64,000 nucleotides of DNA from Roridomyces roridus (taxonomy: Eukaryota > Basidiomycota > Agaricomycetes > Agaricales > Mycenaceae). Under the pieces are notes generated by a model. It ran no database searches. It had not been told where the DNA came from and saw only the letters and a program-made list of their open reading frames with translations. The stretch's first letter is position 1; the number at the start of each line of letters is the position of its first letter. The position numbers and the translations under genes are program-made. This document shows positions 23,308 to 35,292 of this stretch, in pieces. The stretch is from the NCBI GenBank assembly GCA_029378245.1, contig JARKIF010000040.1, forward strand, positions 186,001 through 250,000, read 5' to 3'.

Positions 23308-26300
23308 ATGTGCCATTCCATCAGAATGCCCCCAAGGTATGCTCACTCCTTTCGCCTTTGCACATGCACAAATTCTGAAAGACTGGAATGTATAAACAGT
23401 TTACAACTGAAAGGTATATTCAACTTGCTCCGATTCTGGGGCAATCTTATTGAATTGGCTGTAGAGCTCACCGTCAAATCCTTAACCAACTCCCATGATG
23501 ATCTCCCTTCAGGCTCACAGCTTTTTGGCCAGATCATCATTAACGGACATATCTTCCTGCAAACCCTCAGAATGTCTTTCAATGCATCTAGAACTTCCTG
23601 GGGAATAGATATCAATTGCCAAATGTGAGCTGCTCACTGCCATTATTTTTCCCCTGGAACTTTACCGTTTTTGTGACAGACCAGAGACACCAACAATGAT
23701 TGTGGCAATTATGATACAGACCGGAACACACTATCCCCAGCTCCTTGGTTTTGTCAAAGTGGCCAGACACACCGCAATGATGTGCGCAGGAGAGCAGAAG
23801 AGTGAGCAAATACAACTTTGGACCATCGAGCAATTTCTGAACTCCCAGAACAGCTCTTTCTCTTGATTTGAAAAAGGCAAAATATGATGGCCCAACTCTA
23901 CAACTGGAGGGATTTTTCTCAGCTTCTCACTCAAACTCTGCAGCACATTATGCAGCCTCAGGAATCACAAACCTGGATAGCCAAAGTAAATGTGAAATAT
24001 CAGCTAATTATCTTCTTTTGCTAATGTTTCAAGTCTGTGATCTGGACAGTGATACAATCCGATTGCACCATTTGTTCAAGCTATATGAAGCCATGAAAGC
24101 TGGCATCCAGATTGATGCGCTGGAGCTTTGGCTCATGCATGAACGGACACTTCTTCTTCCAACTTCGGATGACGACAAGGCCGAAATTCTTGATGTTGTG
24201 GGACACATATTCTTTCGGCAGTGGGACAACTTCCATTCCAAGCAGGACCTGGATCAGACAGTTGTTCTCTATGGTGATGCTGTGCGGATTGAGCCCAACA
24301 ACCCACTGTATCTTGCAGACCTTGGGAAAGCACTTTTCACATGTTTTCAACACCATGGGAGTCTCATTGACTTGAACAAGTCTGTTACAATACTGGAAGC
24401 ATCCGTCGCATTGACTCCGAAAGAGGACACCGAGAAGCTGGACAGATTGCACTGCCTTTCCAATTCCCTCGTTACTCGCTTCAAACAACTGGGAAACCCA
24501 ACAGATCTCAGCAATGCTTTGGCCCACAAGGAAGCTGTCTTGCAAGTCTCCAATCAGAATCCACAGAAGCCAATTTGGTTGGATGGAATTGCAATTTGTT
24601 TGAATGTCCGTTTTGAGATGCTAGGAGATATTAATGATCTCAATGAGGCCATCTCCCTACAAGAGACTGCCATGCATCTAATTAGGCATAGCGAAGTCTC
24701 TCCTTACCGGCAGGTTGTGCAACACAATCTTGGACATTTTCTACGCACTCGTTTTGAGCGGCTTGGAGACATCGAGGACCTCAACAGAGGCTTGGATCTT
24801 TTGACAAAACTTGTCTCTCACACTCCAGAGTCAGATCCCAAGAAATCAACATATTTAACAAATCTCAGTCTTGCCTTTTACAGCCGCTTCCGAGAAAGGA
24901 GTGGTGAACTTTCAGATCTGGATCAGGCTATCTCCAACCAACGTGTTGCATTATCTCTGGTCGGAATTGAACATCCAGAAACCCATTTCATGCTAGCCAA
25001 ACTGGGGACTTTGCTTTCCACCAGATATGAACAGAAGGGTCACTTTGAGGACCTCAATGAATCTGTGTTGAGCGCAGAAAATGCTGTCAACCTCACTCCA
25101 GATGAGCATGTCGACAAGCCAGCCAATCTCAACATTTTGGCAACTGCACTGCTTACTCGATATGAGCAATTTGGTTCTTTGGAAGATCTCCACAAGTCCA
25201 TATCCCTGGGGCAACTTGCTGTCTCCATTACATCTGATCAGCACTCATCAAAACCAATCTACTTGAACAATCTTGCAAACACCCTCCGACATAGCTTTGA
25301 GCAATTGCAGACTGAGGGAGATCTAGAGAAAGCAACAGAGCTCTACCAACATGCATTGTCCCTCACTCCAAACCATCATCCAACAGAGCTCTCCCTTGCA
25401 AGCAATTTAGCAAAATGTTTGGAGAACCGATTTGAGCAAACAGGGAATATACCTGATCTTCAAGAGGCACTATCCATCTATGAGCTTGCCTTATCCATGA
25501 CACCACAATCTCACCCTGATTGCTGGCATGCATTGATTAATCTCAGCAGTTCTCTCCAAACACGCTTTCGTATTCTGGGCGACCAGAGTGATCTGGAAAA
25601 ATCTGTTTTGTTGAAAGAGAAAGCAGTATTACTTGTTCCAGATGGGCACACTGGCAAGAGGCTTGCATTGAACAACCTTGGGAATGGTTTATACACCAGA
25701 TTCAAGCAGAATGGAGACTTGCAGGATATCAATCGTGCAGTAGCAGTCATGCAAAAGGCGGTTGATTCTTGTGTTGATGATGGTTACATTGCCAAGCCTA
25801 TGCTGCTGGATCAGCTAGGCCTGTTTCTCCTGACTCGTCATGAGAGGCTGGGTGACATGGGAGACCTGAGAAAAGCCAACTCATTGCTGCACCATGCAGT
25901 ATCCCTGGCACCAGACAATCATTGGAACAAGGCATCAATGTTGAACAATCTAGGAAATTGCCAGTACACATGCTATCAGAAATCCAAGCATTTGGATAAC
26001 TTGGAAGCTGCACTCACCAGCTACTTTGAGGCTGTGGCATTAACACCAGAAAAAAACCCAGACCTTCCAATGTGGCTCAATAGCCTTGCTCTTTGTCAAT
26101 CAGCTCGTGCCCAGGCTTTGAGCAATATGGATGATCTCAATGAAGCCATAGAGAACCAAAAAGAAGCCATATCTCTGACTCACAAGGGTGACCCAAACAT
26201 ACCACTCTACTCGAATAACTTGGCAAATTCTCTGGTGCTGCGCTTCCAGCGCCTAAACAATGTGGATGACCTTAACACATCTGTGAGATTACGCCAGGAT

Positions 26301-28141
26301 TGTGTATCCCTCACTCCAGAAAACCACCCTGATACCCCATTGTGGTACAACAATCTGGCTGGCTCCTTACTTCTACGATATCACCATTCGGGTGATACAA
26401 ACGATCTTGAGGAGGTCCGTTTCCAACTTGGTGCTGCTGCCTGTTCCGATGTTGGTCGCACAGAAGTTCGCTTTGATGCTGCAGTTGCATGGGCTCATAT
26501 TACTGAAGGCAGAGAACATTTAACTGCATGTCAAGCTGCCCTTGACTTGCTCCAGGAGTTGGCATGGGTTGGTCTGCCTATCACTGATCGCCATGATCAC
26601 ATCAAAAAGGCTGGTGTTTTTGTCAGGAGTGCAGTTACAGCTGCCATTGTTGCAGGAAAGTTAGAGCAGGCGGTGGAGTGGATGGAAGAGGGACGTTCGA
26701 TTATTTGGAGTCAATTGCTCAACCTCCGTTCCCCCGTGGATGATCTCAGGCTCAAGCATCCTACTCTGGCTGATGAACTACTCAGCCTCTCAGCCCAGTT
26801 GGAGCAGGCTGGAACTCGGACGTCTGGTTGGTGGAATGCACTTGATTCAAAGCAGAGAGATCTGGATTCCATTGCTCAAACGGCGCACGAGAGTGCCCAG
26901 AAACGAGCCGATTTGCTCAAAAAAATCCGTGGAATTGGTGGCTTCAAGCGGTTTCTTTTACCCAAACCATCGGATGAGCTAGCAAATGCTGCGCAACAGG
27001 GGCCCGTTGTGTTGATCAACTGTGGAAGTACGCGGTGTGATGCGCTGGTGCTCAGAAACAAATGCGAGCCCGCCGACATGGTCCTCCACATCCCACTCCC
27101 AGATTTCACTCCTGGATTGGTCCAAAGTCTTGCCAAATCCTTGCAAGATTTTGTATCTCCGTCTGGACGAGGTGATCCCAGGTTGATTTTACGCAGGGAT
27201 GGAACCCAGAACACCGAGGAAATGTTCGAAACCTTACTTTCCGAACTCTGGATCAAACTGGTGAAACCAATATTGCATGGACTAGGGATTACAGTGAGTA
27301 GTTACTTCTTTCAACTTCGATATCAGCGCCTCACTTCAGTCAGAATCCGGGAAGCGCTAATTTACAACGTGTCTGGTGGTGCTTGACCGGCCCCCTTGTA
27401 TTTCTACCCATACATGCTGCCGGCATATATGGGAAACACGAAGTGATTGGCTCCAAATTGTCGGATTTTGTTATTTCATCGTACACACCTTCCTTGACTG
27501 CCTTGATTCCTGGCTTCCGTCCGCGGAGTGTCCAAGAAACGGGAGGGAAAATCCTTGTGGTGGCTCAACCGTCCGCCGAGGGACAGATTCATCTTCCAGG
27601 CACCGAAGAAGAGATACGTCGGATCCGCCAGCACGCCAAAGACAAGGTTCCTTTGGTGTGCTTGCAAGAAGATCAAGCAACAGTCCCCAGTGTTCAGCAA
27701 AGCATGGAAGAATCATCCTGGGTCCACTTTGCTTGCCATGGCACGCAAAACGCAACAGATCCCACTGAAAGTGCACTTCTCCTGGCTGGAAGCACTCGGC
27801 TCACACTTTCGAGCATCCTCAATCTGTCCCTTCCCCACGCTGAACTGGCATTTCTCTCTGCGTGCCAAACGGCCACCGGAGCGACAGGACTGCAAGATGA
27901 AGCTGTCCATCTGGCTGCTGGGATGATTTTCGCCGGGTATCGAGGGGCGATTGCCACTATGTGGAGTATCATGGATGGTGATGCCCCTCGCGTCGCTGGG
28001 GATGTGTATGAACATCTGTTGGAGACGTCGACCCCGGATCCAGCTCGAGCTGCTGAAGCACTGCACCTTGCCGTCCAAAAGCTTCGTGCACCAGGAAAAC
28101 CGTTCTCTCATTGGGTACCATATATACACATCGGTGTTTAG
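23308..28141 (+). CDS. TPR-CHAT protein, putative caspase-like protease
   Basis: A long exon carries about 17 tetratricopeptide-like repeats of about 47 residues (pattern RFxxxGDxxDLxxAI...LTPxxH). A 50-nt intron (27294-27343) leads to an exon with a CHAT domain. The probable catalytic residues are the histidine in VHFACHG and the cysteine in LSACQTATG, the arrangement of caspase-fold clan CD peptidases. TPRs probably bind a partner that controls the protease. The main open frame has no ATG before 24024, and that ATG may be intronic. Splicing 23625-23679, then about 23815-23866 (GTGAGC...AACAG), then an in-frame 48-nt intron near 23986, joins it to a plus-strand frame with an ATG at 23308. 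This 5' model is tentative; the TPR and CHAT parts are firm. The TPR exon is CpG-poor, the CHAT exon less so. Confidence 0.8.
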
Positions 28142-28310
28142 ACTACGTTGATTCTCCACTTTCGCAACAAATGATATATGCTTGGTTACAGTGTATGTGA
28201 TGCCGAGGGAGGCCGGCGCAGTGAACGGTAAGTCGGCGCTTAGTTGAATTTTTATTGATGACAACAAACACATCGCCGCGTTGCCGAGCCTCGGCCGTGC
28301 GATGATTATA

Positions 28311-30198
28311 TCAAACCGGGACAGAAACGCACTGTGCGAGGGAGGACCCAGGAATATGATGCACTTCCACCACCTTCCACCCACTACTCTCCGCCAACTT
28401 TGAAAAATGCGCCAGGGTGCGTTCTTGGGAGTTGCCGAGTACGAACATCTGAGATTGAACGTTAATGGCGGATACACGGCAGTGCCAACAGGCCTCACCT
28501 GGAAATCGAGCCAGTATTTCATACTGCTGGCAGCCCCCATGTTGTGGAGGAGCGGGGGCGGGGCAGCGGCTGCACCTACGCTTTGGTCCTCGTTGTAACA
28601 GGTGTATGGCAAGATAATGTCGACTGTGATCAGCTTCGTTTTGCCTGGTGCCACGGCTTCGCGTAGGCGTCGCAGAATGTCGACAGCGGCGGTGTCGGTC
28701 CAGTCGTGCATTATCCAGCGAAGGAGGAAGATGTCGGCGTTTGTAATGGGTTGGGGATCGAAGAAGTTGTGGACTGTACTCGATATGAGATCGGTCTTTA
28801 TATCTGCCATGCCCGGGGATCGGCGTCACCTTGCAGCTGGACGCGGCCATCCTTGACTAACTCGGGCGCTTTATCTGCCCAATACTACTCACCCCAAAGC
28901 AGATTCAGAATCAACAAATAAAAAATCGGGAAGTCTCTCACCGTCTTCGCATCCTCGATTACAGAGCAACGATCTTGAATGACGACCTTGAGATCAGGTA
29001 ATTTCGTCGCGAGGATCAAAGCCGTAGATCCGACGCCTCCGCCTACATCGACGACAACCGAGTTGGTTGGCAGCCCAGCCCAGTCAAAGCCTGCAATGCC
29101 CCTCAGGCTCGGTCTCAATAAGTATCCCGCACGCACCAATCAAGATCGCCTCAGGCGGTTCCAACTTCCCACTACACGCCATCGCGAAACTAAACCGCGT
29201 CTTGAGCTCTGCGTTTTCAGGGCGATCATACCAATCGAACAAAAAGTCCTCTGTTTTCATGGCGATGTTCCACGGCGAGTCGATCGCTTTAGTCGAATGC
29301 GCTGTGTTCGGGGAGAGGAATGCTTCAGTGAGGTAGGCAGAGCCTTTGAAGGCTTCGTCGGTGCTACATTTTGGGTGTGTGTGTATCAGCGGATGATGGG
29401 AGAGCGCGATTGGGACGCACTGGGTTAGGATTAGGGCGGACATGCCCGACGTGTTGACGTGCCGGAGGTGCGGACTGGGCAGTCAGTCGCACAATTAATC
29501 GAAGGAGAGAGGAGCAACGTACCTCTCCACCAACTCATCCACAGTTTTCCCAGAATCCAGGACAGACGAAAGGCGATTCGAGCAGAACACGTCCGGCGAT
29601 AGCTCAGTAAAGATGTGGTGGTTGGCCAGGAGGCGGAGGATTCGCGCTGCGCAATTTCAATATCGCTGTGGATGTGAAGTAGAGGGAGTACCGCATACCA
29701 GCCTTCGTGGGATCGGTATTATTTTTCTTCGCGATCTCTTTCACATGGATACCCTAACATCCAGAGGTCAACAGGAGTGGAAGGTCGAAAAAAAAGCCAC
29801 CTGTGGTCCTGCATCGCGTACGATCTCCACCATATTACTTTCTATCGCCGCGCGCATGCACGAAGGGAGGTGGAACTACCGTCCATTGGCACCACTGATG
29901 CAATGAAGAAAGAGTGTGGACTCACAACCATGCTCCACTCCACGACAGTCTGCACGGGCGACCTCACCATCGCCACGATCTGTGCTGCAGCTGCCACGAT
30001 AACATTCTTCGCTTCTATCATCTGCGTCTCGCCCAACAAGCGCTCGGCCGGGCTTTCCGAGATGTCCGGATCGTGCAGCGAGGGGAACCAGAGGGATTGG
30101 TCGTCGAAGCGCGCGAGGATGGTGTCGATGGAGGTGGTTATGAGTGCGCCGAGAAGGCGGAGGTCGGTGTGAGATTGAGGCGGTTGTGGTGCTGGCAT
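28311..30198 (-). CDS. SAM-dependent O-methyltransferase
   Basis: This is a COMT-type (Methyltransf_2) enzyme that transfers a methyl group from S-adenosylmethionine to a hydroxyl of a small aromatic or polyketide substrate. From 30198 (MPAPQPPQSHTDLRLLG) the exons give an N-terminal dimerisation and winged-helix part (GIHVKEIAKKNNTDPTKA, ARILRLLANHHIFTE), then the SAM site VVVDVGGGVGS, then the catalytic-histidine motif LRWIMHDWTDTAA. A last short intron, starting GTGAGGCCTG, joins YWLDFQ to MFVLGNSQERTLAHF, and the gene ends in SLAQCVSVPV. No obvious inactivating change was seen. It converges with the TPR-CHAT gene and has no biosynthetic core enzyme beside it, so the substrate is unknown. 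Confidence 0.8.
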
Positions 30199-31600
30199 TG
30201 GGACTGATTTGGGGCGCGGTGAGTGAACGGTCTGAGGGAGAAGGAGAGGGACGAGCGATGATAGGCGATAAATGACTGGGTGACTTTACAGAGCTCCAGG
30301 CCCGGAGATCTGCTGACGGCGCGAGAGAAGGTGGACACGGCAACATCTAGAAGCACGGCACAGGACAGGGCCTGGGAATCAGTACTCTGTTCTCGTTTAG
30401 CGGAAACTCAATTCTATTCGTCTCGATGGGTCGCGAGATGGTGGGTTACAATTTGCGCCGGAATTACCCACCAAGCGCCCCAGTCGTACCCCGTGTTCGG
30501 ACATAGCATTCGTAATTTTTTCTGTTGTTTCGACTTTTGGGTTGCGCACAAAAGTGTACAAGGTTGTCGGTTCGCGGGAGAAGTCCCTGTGGACCAAATC
30601 GTCAAGAAGTTCCCGCCAACAATCATAGAACGAGAGACGCCTGATGACTTGTCAGTCGAAATTAATGAAGATAAAATACTCTTATTGAGGCCGCCGGTGA
30701 AAGGAAGGAGGAGGTGAAGACTTAAAGCTCCCGGAGACTGGAGATAGGTGCAAGGTGGATTCAGTTCGCAGGAAAATGAAATCATGTATCAGTTCACTTC
30801 CTCATTTGCACCTGACGCCACCACTCACCCGTGGGACGGTGGAGATCCTCCTGTGCGGAGTTCGGAGATTACGAGGCCCAGGTTGGGTGTGCGTGACTTG
30901 GCGTGCTCGGGGCTCGGAGTCCCGCAGGGCCGGGTACCCGTGCAGATGGGTTGTACGCGCTTTGGGGTGGGTGCGATAAGATTAGAGGAGTAGGTCACCG
31001 CCGAGATGAAACAGAGGTATGTATCTCAGACGAATTGAGGCAAAGAATGGGTTCGGAAGTTCGAACAACCTTCCCGCGTATGCGACACGTGGAAGATGAG
31101 GAAAGAGATCGACCTCAGACTGCGGCTTCGTATCGTGGGACCTGGGCGCCGGACCTTTTCGACCGCCAACGGCAACCGTAAGCTGGACTGTGCGTACTTG
31201 TACAAGAAGCCGCACGAACGACTGAAGACTGTGTAAAGGAGATGAGGGGAGAAAGATGAGGGCAAAAGGCAAGTCACGGATCAAATCGATCAATGCCGAC
31301 TCCGGCCTTTGCTTAGCAACCACCCTGTGCGCCTCTGATATGCAATCGCGCGCTGGCCCGCCCACAGTACTTACTTACAAGCCGCCACAGGAGCGCCCGT
31401 CGTTCCCTCATTGTCTTGGGTCAGTAAAATGGCGGCTCCGACTCTTTGGACGGCTCTCCAACTTGGCAACAACGTCTTTGTCCCACTCAATCCTGATTCA
31501 AAGCCAGTGCCAAGCAATTCCGAAACACGCGCGTTGCGCTCTGACCGTCCGTTTCATCGCGGCCATCCATCACTGATCTCCCTTGCGTTTTAACTTTAAG
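30199..31600. other. spacer, no supportable gene
   Basis: About 1.4 kb between the divergent O-methyltransferase and GH128 genes. A 145-codon plus-strand open frame (30280-30717) overlaps the methyltransferase promoter and shows no domain. The right end is the GH128 promoter. Confidence 0.5.
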
Positions 31601-31611
31601 CGGTCGCAGCG

Positions 31612-31619
31612 TATAAAAG
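31612..31619 (+). promoter_or_regulatory. TATA box of the GH128 gene
   Basis: TATAAAAG lies 120 bp before the start codon and is followed by a long pyrimidine-rich leader (CTTTCTCCGTCTCTC), typical of strongly expressed fungal genes. Confidence 0.7.
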
Positions 31620-31738
31620 GCTCCCAGCCACATGCCCCGTTGTTCCCTTTCTCCGTCTCTCTTTCACCCCCCTTCTGACTTGTTTTTCATCCGCTCGGCC
31701 GGCCGATTACCCACTGTCGCTCCCCTCGTTTATCCACA

Positions 31739-32736
31739 ATGAAGACCTCCACCACTTTCTTCACGATCCTCGCCATCACATCTGCCTCCGTCGCAGCACC
31801 CCTCTCGAAGCGCTCGGGACCGGGCAAGCGCGGTCTCTGCTGGCCGTTCTACAACTCGCCTTTGGACCCCGCCAAGCTCAACGATGGGTCGGGTTCCGTG
31901 AACTTGATGTGCGTCGTATCGTGCCCCTTGATCTTATCCCGCCCTCACATGTAGATTGCACAGCTACGATTACGAGACGTTCTCGCCACCGTCGAGCAAC
32001 GGTGCCGGCGGGCTCAACTTTATCGGCATGCAGCGCTGCATCGACTGTGAATCGTCGCCCATCGCCCAACTCCAAGCGCGCCAGCAGCAGCTCGGCTTCT
32101 CGACGCTGTTCACGCTGAATGAGCCGGACATCAACGGCATCTCGCCCCAGACTGCGGCGGCTTGGTATATTCAGAACATCAACCCTTTGGTGCGTGGACT
32201 GGTTGTCGAGTTGTCGGATAGCGGCTGACTGACGAGTGTATAGGCGATCAAGAAGGCGCTGCCCGCTGTCACGGCGTCCACACAGCCCGGCCAGGGTCTC
32301 GACTGGCTCAACCAGTTCATCGCAGCCTGCGCCGGACAGTGCTTTTTCGACTACATCAACCTCGTGCGTCCCTCTCCCCATCGTGCCTCTCACTGAGAAA
32401 TAACACTCCCCGCAGCACCACTACGGCGCCAGCTTCCAACAATTCCAAGACTACGTCAACGCCGCACACGCCCAATTCCCCAACAACCAAATCGTCATCA
32501 CCGAATTCGCACTCCAAGCACCCGCGACGCAAGCCGACCAAGTCGCGTACTACAAACAAGCCATCTCCTTCCTGGACGGTGCTTCGTTTGTCGAGATGTA
32601 CTTCCCCTTCGTGGCTACGTCGCCTTCGTTGTTCACTGCCAATGACGCTGGGGGAGCGGCGTTTGTGGGGACTGGGAGCACGTTGTTTAATGATGATGGG
32701 AGTGTTAGTGCGGTTGGTGCGTTGATGTTGCAGTAG
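31739..32736 (+). CDS. secreted GH128 endo-beta-1,3-glucanase
   Basis: This Asl1-like glycoside hydrolase, family GH128, probably cuts beta-1,3-glucan in fungal cell walls outside the cell. MKTSTTFFTILAITSASVAA is a clear signal peptide, followed by a KR-type processing site. Introns at 31909-31954, 32190-32243 and 32364-32415 give a continuous product of about 280 residues. The family marks are CWPFYNSP, SYDYETF, the probable acid/base glutamate in LNEPD and the nucleophile in ITEFALQAP. The start is fixed by the signal peptide and the TATA box 120 bp upstream. GH128 includes the GLU1 enzyme of shiitake, linked to fruit-body autolysis; a similar role here is inference. Confidence 0.88.
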
Positions 32737-35292
32737 GCTGTGAGTGGAGTGGAGTGGGTACGACGCCGAACAACTTGAGCGGATCTGGCCTGGGTGCGGG
32801 ACGCGGCGAGGTGGGGCTGGCCAAGCGGTCATGGAAACGTAGTTTTGTCTTTTGAACGACAACAATTTATACCTTTGATACCTTATCGACGTCCGAACCT
32901 GGGGTGAGTGGGACCAGTTCCAGCCTGTTTTCAAAGCTCAATGAAAAAAGAGCTTTCCATCAGCTTATAGCTCGGGTCCGAGTCGAACGAAAGCCCGAGC
33001 AAAGCCTTCATCGTTGTGAACACATGTACAACCCTCGGGCGAGTATGACCCCGTTGTGCCAGTCGCTGAGTCGTTCTACATCACCACCTCCGACAGCGGA
33101 TCTCAATCTGGTATCTGAATGGGTGGGGGTGGTCGATCTTCCGGGTTCAACGTTCAGACCTCAATTCCAGATAAAAAGTCCATTACAATAATCTTTGATT
33201 ACTACCACTGAGCCAGAGTGGCAATTAAAAAAAAAAGTCCATTACCTCCGCGCGCGAAGACATCATTGGATCAATCTCGAGTCGAACGAGCACCAACCCG
33301 GTAGCGTGGTGCAGTATCGATGCGCCGTGCGAGCTGAAAATGAACGTAGGCCCGGCTCATTGCAATTGAAATGGTTAGGTTTCGGTACTGAGTGTCGAGC
33401 TACTCGCGAGCTAAATCTTGCGAATATCAGGTGGGTGAGACCTACCCGGTACTACGCGCCTGACTGTTGAGCAACTTGTTTCAACTCTCTAGGGATATGG
33501 CCGCAAGCGGCAGATGACGAACCTTCACTGAAGGCTTCAAGAAAGGAGCTCATATTCAAGATGGCAGGTGTCGAATTCGGAATCTGTTGATAGTTGGTTG
33601 ATAGTAGATACACCCGCGCGATGTCGAAAGATTGTATTGACACTTCCAAAGAACGAAATACTTGTGGTATGAGCTCGCATTGTGACCTCTGACTACAAGT
33701 ACAACCGGTTTGGGGCCCTGAGTCCACTGCTACCAAGGGATTGGTCATATCGCAGCCGCTGGTCCCCCAGCGTCGAGGCTCGAGAGAAGCTCTTTTCTCT
33801 CCCCGCCAACACCTTGTCGAGGAGATTGCGAGATAGGGACCTAATCTCAATGACCGCGATAAACACGGTGGTATGTAAGTATAAACGGAGTGGGTATCGG
33901 CGTCGGGGTGCCTCCCTTAAAAGTGTACGATAAGCACCTTTTATATGAGTTGAAAGGAAGGAAAGAGATGGAGAAATGTACGATTGCAGGTCGTGAACTT
34001 GATAGTTTCCTCCGCCACACGATCCCAGCGTGTCAGTGTCATGGTTCGTATCTGACAATATAAATTAGAAGAGTACTAGGCACTTCATATACGGATACTC
34101 TCCGATCCGTGAAGCGATTGCAGGCTCCAGAGACACCCCAGTCCCAGGATGGCTGAAAAAAGGAGGTTCAGAAACTGGGCGCCTGGAGGCGTAGCATACA
34201 CGAGAAACTCCCAAAGCAGACCGAGAGTGGCGGACCCTGGCCAGCGCAATGCGAGACTGGGGAAAATATCAGACGCAGAAAGCAGGAGTAGCGGACCGCG
34301 CACACAATGTTCCACGGCTAGGCCAGGGGTGACGCCCCTCCGCCCCAAGCAGAGTGCTGCGAGTCTGCGACTACTCGGCAGGGGAAGCCCAAGAGAACAC
34401 TCCTGGCCTCGGCTGAACAAGATCAAGGCGTATTGCGACTCCGAAGCGTGTTGCAAAGGGGAACGAGGCATGTGGTGGAGGCTGACGATATGCCAGTCGA
34501 GTGCCAAGTGGTAGCAAAGTCAGCCCAGGTCAAATGGGGGCATAAGTACTGGCGGATGAGGAAATTAAAATCATGGAGGAAAGCTGAAGGCAAGTCTGTG
34601 GAAGATTGATAGGAGACTAAGCGATATCGGCGGTTGTTGAGATGGATGTAGGATATGCAAGGCTCCGGGGACAAAGACGCTGAATTTTGAAAGAACGGCC
34701 AATGAAATCAACAGTGGACGCGACTCGAGAGAAACACACCTGCCTTCCCTCTTGCTTCCCGGCTTGTTCCCTCCGCGACGATTCTGGCATTGGTGACAAT
34801 GGAGAGTGGAAATGTCGGGTTCGGAGAGACTGGAGTACGGTGTTAATCTCCAACCCACGGTGCAATACAAGTGGAAGAGCCTACCTAGTGCACCTCCGGA
34901 TTGCTGACTAATGGACCTCATTATCTGTCGGTTTGATGGGGCCTTGAAGGTCCTTGGCGGAGGTGTGTAATAGCCTCGATGGCGCAGGTAGCTATTATAG
35001 GGTCTTCCGACGCCTTTGTGTGCCTGTTAACTCACCGTCCGTCGGCGGCGTCCTTTCCATTTGCAGCGCTGATCATGAATCTGACTCAGCTGCACGCGGA
35101 TCAAGATCAGTTGATACATCAAACTCCTCTTTCTTCCTCCCGTCATCCTCGCTGGAGCGATCTTCACCAATCACCGCGTTTTGGTCATCACATTTGCCGT
35201 CGTAGGAGACCATCCCCCGTCAATCCTCGAGTCGCTGCTGCGGGATGCTGCAGGACTCGTGCCAAACGCAATCGCAGCCACACACGTCCCTC
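32737..35292. other. spacer, no supportable gene
   Basis: About 2.5 kb with only short frames. GAGTCGAACGA-type sequences near 32980 and 33280 recall the RNA polymerase III B-box but have no matching A-box or cloverleaf, so I do not call tRNA genes. Nothing else stands out. Confidence 0.5.

Noticed and set aside
27713..28810. 365-codon minus-strand frame
   Set aside because: It overlaps the CHAT exon antisense and only its upstream end matches the O-methyltransferase. The methyltransferase leaves this frame by the intron starting GTGAGGCCTG.
32356..32934. 192-codon minus-strand frame
   Set aside because: Antisense to the last GH128 exon, which contains the catalytic glutamate.
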